The position numbers and the translations under genes are program-made. This document shows, piece after piece, positions 21,646 to 23,675 of a DNA stretch of 23,675 nucleotides (its first letter is position 1; every line of letters starts with the position of its first letter). The notes under the pieces are model-generated. The model made no database searches and was not told where the DNA came from. It saw nothing but the letters and a program-made list of their open reading frames with translations. Origin of the DNA: DAOQVB01 sp964400865 (GTDB lineage Bacteria; Patescibacteriota; Microgenomatia; UBA1400; PJMF01); the NCBI GenBank assembly GCA_964400865.1, contig CAYNWG010000013.1:1-23675 (forward strand), given 5' to 3'.

Positions 21646-22980
21646 TTGCTCGACGAGCTTCGCAACTTCATTGATCAAATTAGCATCCGGCACGTATGCC
21701 TCAAGTTGGCTTTTCCAGTTAGAAGCTGTTATAGCAACCTGCGGTTGTACACCAGAGCCCTCTATGGGGTTTCCTGCTTCATCCAGAGTTAGACTGTGAA
21801 CAAGAAAAATTGAATAGATTGTTTTGTCCGAAAGTTGATTTTCAAGTGGAAACACTTTTTCTACAGTACCCCAACCTTTGGTGGCAGTTCCGACAACAAT
21901 TCCAGCTCGATATTTTTTAAGTGTTGCTGCCATTACTTCGGCGGAAGATTGAGTTTCACTATCTACTAAAACTACAATTCTTTTAAATGGTTCAAACTCT
22001 TTGAGCCAACCAACTTTTGTTTTAAAATCATACGTTTTTCCTTGCGAAAAAAACTGATAAGCATATTGATTATTGCCAATAAATGGACCTAAAAAGTAAG
22101 GTAGGCCATCAATTGCACCGCCAAAATTACCTCTCAAATCCAGGATGAGGTTGGGTCCAACTGCTTGGTTTTGATTTTTTTTGACTATTTGTAGCAAATC
22201 CTCAACTGTTGTTGGCGAAAACTGTTTAATTTTTAGATAAAAAATACCGTTTGCAAGTGATTTGCCAGAAATTGTTGGCTCGACTTTTGTTTCAGCATAC
22301 CGCTCACGGTTTTCAGTAGTACTGAGCGCTTGGTATGCTCTGTCTGCTTCTGCCAATTGTTGAGTTTTTTCGGCTGCCGAACTGGCAGTTATTTCGATCT
22401 CAGTAGTCTTTTCTTGGTATGCTTTTTGTACTGCGGCGTCAGATGCTGTTTTGTTAACTCCAAGAGAGTCAAATAAATCTGTTTGGGTATCACGGTTGGC
22501 AACTCGATTTCGTAATTCTGCAGTTTGGGTTTGGCTGTACAATCGACTGCGACCAGCTGGCTGTAAAGAACTCAGTACTAAATCAGTAGTCTGAGCCAAA
22601 AGTGTTTCATGATCTGCGCTCGGATTATTTTTAACCAATTCGGAAACGAGTGACTCAAGGTTATCTAGGTTTTTTTCCTTTAATTCCGGCTGGGTACCAT
22701 ATGTTTGAGACAAAGCTTGAACAAATAGCTGGCTAAGTTGCTCATCAGAAAGTACCTGCCAATAGTTGTCTTTAATTGTCGTATATACACTAGTTATAAA
22801 TACCGCTTGAGGGCTAGAAGGAAGTTCACTGGTTTTAATTGGCTGAGCACTTTTCCAACTTACACCAATGCTGACAGCCAAAACAAACGCGATTATTCCT
22901 AAGGCAAAAATCAAAAAATATTTGCGTTTCAAACTATTGCGTGACAAACGAAAATGATTATCAAAAACATCTATGGGCAT
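21637..22980 (-). CDS. S41 family C-terminal processing peptidase with J-like insert
   Basis: A 447-aa protein with an N-terminal membrane anchor (about residues 21-41) and the rest outside. After a helical region there is a DnaJ-like segment at about 168-229 (DLFDSLGVNKTASDAAVQKAY ... AEADRAYQALSTTENRERYAE), with no HPD motif, where PDZ would be expected. The S41 core follows: NGIFYLKIKQFSP, ILDLRGNFGGAID, and TQSSAEVMAATLKKY with Ser345/Ser346. In CtpA-type enzymes the base Lys lies 25 residues after the Ser in TxGKG; here TKGWGTVE puts Trp370 there, with Lys368 two residues earlier. It may be active with a shifted Lys or be inactive. It has its own extended -10 promoter. Confidence 0.82.
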   Translation of the reverse strand: MPIDVFDNHFRLSRNSLKRKYFLIFALGIIAFVLAVSIGVSWKSAQPIKTSELPSSPQAVFITSVYTTIKDNYWQVLSDEQLSQLFVQALSQTYGTQPELKEKNLDNLESLVSELVKNNPSADHETLLAQTTDLVLSSLQPAGRSRLYSQTQTAELRNRVANRDTQTDLFDSLGVNKTASDAAVQKAYQEKTTEIEITASSAAEKTQQLAEADRAYQALSTTENRERYAETKVEPTISGKSLANGIFYLKIKQFSPTTVEDLLQIVKKNQNQAVGPNLILDLRGNFGGAIDGLPYFLGPFIGNNQYAYQFFSQGKTYDFKTKVGWLKEFEPFKRIVVLVDSETQSSAEVMAATLKKYRAGIVVGTATKGWGTVEKVFPLENQLSDKTIYSIFLVHSLTLDEAGNPIEGSGVQPQVAITASNWKSQLEAYVPDANLINEVAKLVEQTK

Positions 22981-22988
22981 GCGAGCCC

Positions 22989-22997
22989 ATTATAGCA
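22989..22997 (-). promoter_or_regulatory. Extended -10 box (TGCTATAAT), leaderless type
   Basis: Minus-strand consensus TATAAT (22989-22994) with TG one base upstream and 8 nt to the ATG at 22980, so the mRNA should start at or next to the ATG. Confidence 0.6.
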
Positions 22998-23064
22998 AGA
23001 ACCCCACTTGATTTTGCTGGCCAAATCGGAATGGTTGCTTACGCAGAGGAATTTTTTTGCTCAT

Positions 23065-23637
23065 CTAGAAAAAAACTAAACTAGCCACCAGGCCATATAT
23101 TAGTACGCTTAGCGTATCTTGGATGACTGTGGCAATTGGACCCGCTCCCACAGCGGGGTCCTTATGTTCAAGTTGCAAAATTTCGGTAACGAGTAGGGCG
23201 ACGACTGGAGCGAGCGCAATTGATGCAAACATCGCAATGGATACCGAGGTGGCTAGTTGAGTAGAATCAAACCAAAGCATCGTGACAATTGCGCTGATAC
23301 AACCAGAAAGCAATCCCAGTAGTAAACCCAGAACTGACTCTTTGTATAGATATTTTTTAAAACTTGCATTGCCCGACCGTAAGTCACGAGAATAAATCGT
23401 TTGAGTCTGAGTACCCACCGCATCAGCCATGTACACAATAAAAGGAATAAAAAACGCCACTCTGACATCTACGGCAAGTACTTCTTCAAAGCGTGATGCC
23501 ACGATAGACAATAAAATTCCAAGAAATAACCCGAGTACCAATGGTGGGAATCGCAGTCGAATTAGATTAAGGATTGATACGTCATCATCGTCGGCATAAA
23601 CAATAGTATCGCGCTTATGAAAAAATGGAAAATGCAT
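23065..23637 (-). CDS. MgtE-type magnesium transporter, membrane domain only
   Basis: A 190-aa protein with five membrane spans matching the MgtE C-terminal domain (PF01769). IPFIVYMADAVGTQTQTIYSRDLRSGN and DPAVGAGPIATVIQDTLSVLIYG are the two family signatures; the acidic residues in MADAVG and KDPAVGAGP belong to the Mg2+ pathway in known MgtE. Full MgtE also has N and CBS regulatory domains, which are absent, so gating by cytoplasmic Mg2+ as in full MgtE is unlikely. The frame stays open upstream with an ATG pair at 23673, but the ATG at 23637 is chosen because TACAAT lies 6 nt before it. Confidence 0.8.
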   Translation of the reverse strand: MHFPFFHKRDTIVYADDDDVSILNLIRLRFPPLVLGLFLGILLSIVASRFEEVLAVDVRVAFFIPFIVYMADAVGTQTQTIYSRDLRSGNASFKKYLYKESVLGLLLGLLSGCISAIVTMLWFDSTQLATSVSIAMFASIALAPVVALLVTEILQLEHKDPAVGAGPIATVIQDTLSVLIYGLVASLVFF

Positions 23638-23643
23638 GCTTTT

Positions 23644-23649
23644 ATTGTA
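23644..23649 (-). promoter_or_regulatory. -10 box (TACAAT), leaderless type
   Basis: Minus-strand TACAAT with 6 nt to the ATG at 23637. A TTGATG 18 bp upstream could serve as -35. Confidence 0.5.
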
Positions 23650-23653
23650 TACT

Positions 23654-23675
23654 ATTTGATTTTTACACATCAAAT
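23654..23675. repeat. Inverted repeat ATTTGAT - 8 bp - ATCAAAT
   Basis: An exact 7-bp inverted repeat upstream of the MgtE-like gene, covering the possible -35 box. It may be a repressor site; it reaches the window edge, so it could be longer. Confidence 0.4.

Noticed and set aside
1..23675. Altered genetic code (UGA as Gly or Trp)
   Set aside because: TGA ends several genes at the expected family length, such as arsR at 5061-5063 and greA at 21620-21622, and Trp is encoded by TGG.
1..23675. CRISPR arrays, insertion sequences, prophage or toxin-antitoxin pairs
   Set aside because: No regularly spaced repeats, transposase, integrase or phage structural gene is visible; the deoxyribosyltransferase-like and DUF559-like genes alone are not enough to claim a defence island.

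Overview
The window looks like a chromosomal piece of a small-genome bacterium, most likely a Candidate Phyla Radiation (Patescibacteria) lineage. This is inferred from the low GC, very tight packing (convergent genes overlap by 7 to 14 bp), compact single-domain enzymes, many envelope-glycan enzymes, and almost no Shine-Dalgarno sites on first genes. TGA is used as a normal stop (for example 583-585 and 5061-5063), which argues against the UGA-recoded Gracilibacteria and Absconditabacteria. No phage, insertion sequence or CRISPR array is visible.

Layout. 1-585: 3' part of an unrecognised gene. 572-2946 (minus): operon of a membrane-anchored unknown protein, an S66 LD-carboxypeptidase-like enzyme and a TspO-related membrane protein. 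3060-4733 (minus): a DegT-like aminotransferase, a tRNA-Ser with the rare anticodon ACT, a tRNA 3'-end repeat and a small unknown gene. 4727-6909 (plus): an arsR / small thioredoxin / ArsP-like permease operon with a clear promoter and operator, then a CheD-like deamidase. 6976-8802: GT39-type glycosyltransferase. 8792-10102 (minus): GNAT acetyltransferase, deoxyribosyltransferase-like protein, DUF559-like nuclease and tRNA-Ser(TGA). 10162-13097 (minus): GT2 polyprenyl-phosphate glycosyltransferase, FkbM methyltransferase and MatC-type carrier. 13173-15996: AI-2E-family exporter, GalU, a Nudix hydrolase and a Cys-rich membrane protein. 16070-21075 (minus): a 1312-aa protein with three FHA-like repeat units, translationally coupled to an acyltransferase-3 membrane protein. 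21161-23637: GreA, an S41 protease containing a J-like domain, and an MgtE-type membrane domain.

How the genes fit together. GalU (UDP-glucose), the Dpm-like GT2 and the GT39 transferase form a plausible route from nucleotide sugar to lipid-linked sugar to glycan or glycoprotein outside the membrane. FkbM, the DegT-like protein and the acyltransferase could decorate the product. The arsR operon is a self-contained metalloid or metal response unit.

The most unusual items are the 1312-aa triple-repeat protein, an S41 protease with an embedded J-like domain lacking HPD and with Trp at the usual catalytic Lys site, a tRNA-Ser with A34, a CheD-like deamidase with its catalytic triad spacing intact but no chemotaxis genes nearby, and a recurring promoter layout (-10 box 6 to 9 nt before the ATG) that predicts leaderless mRNAs for at least nine genes.
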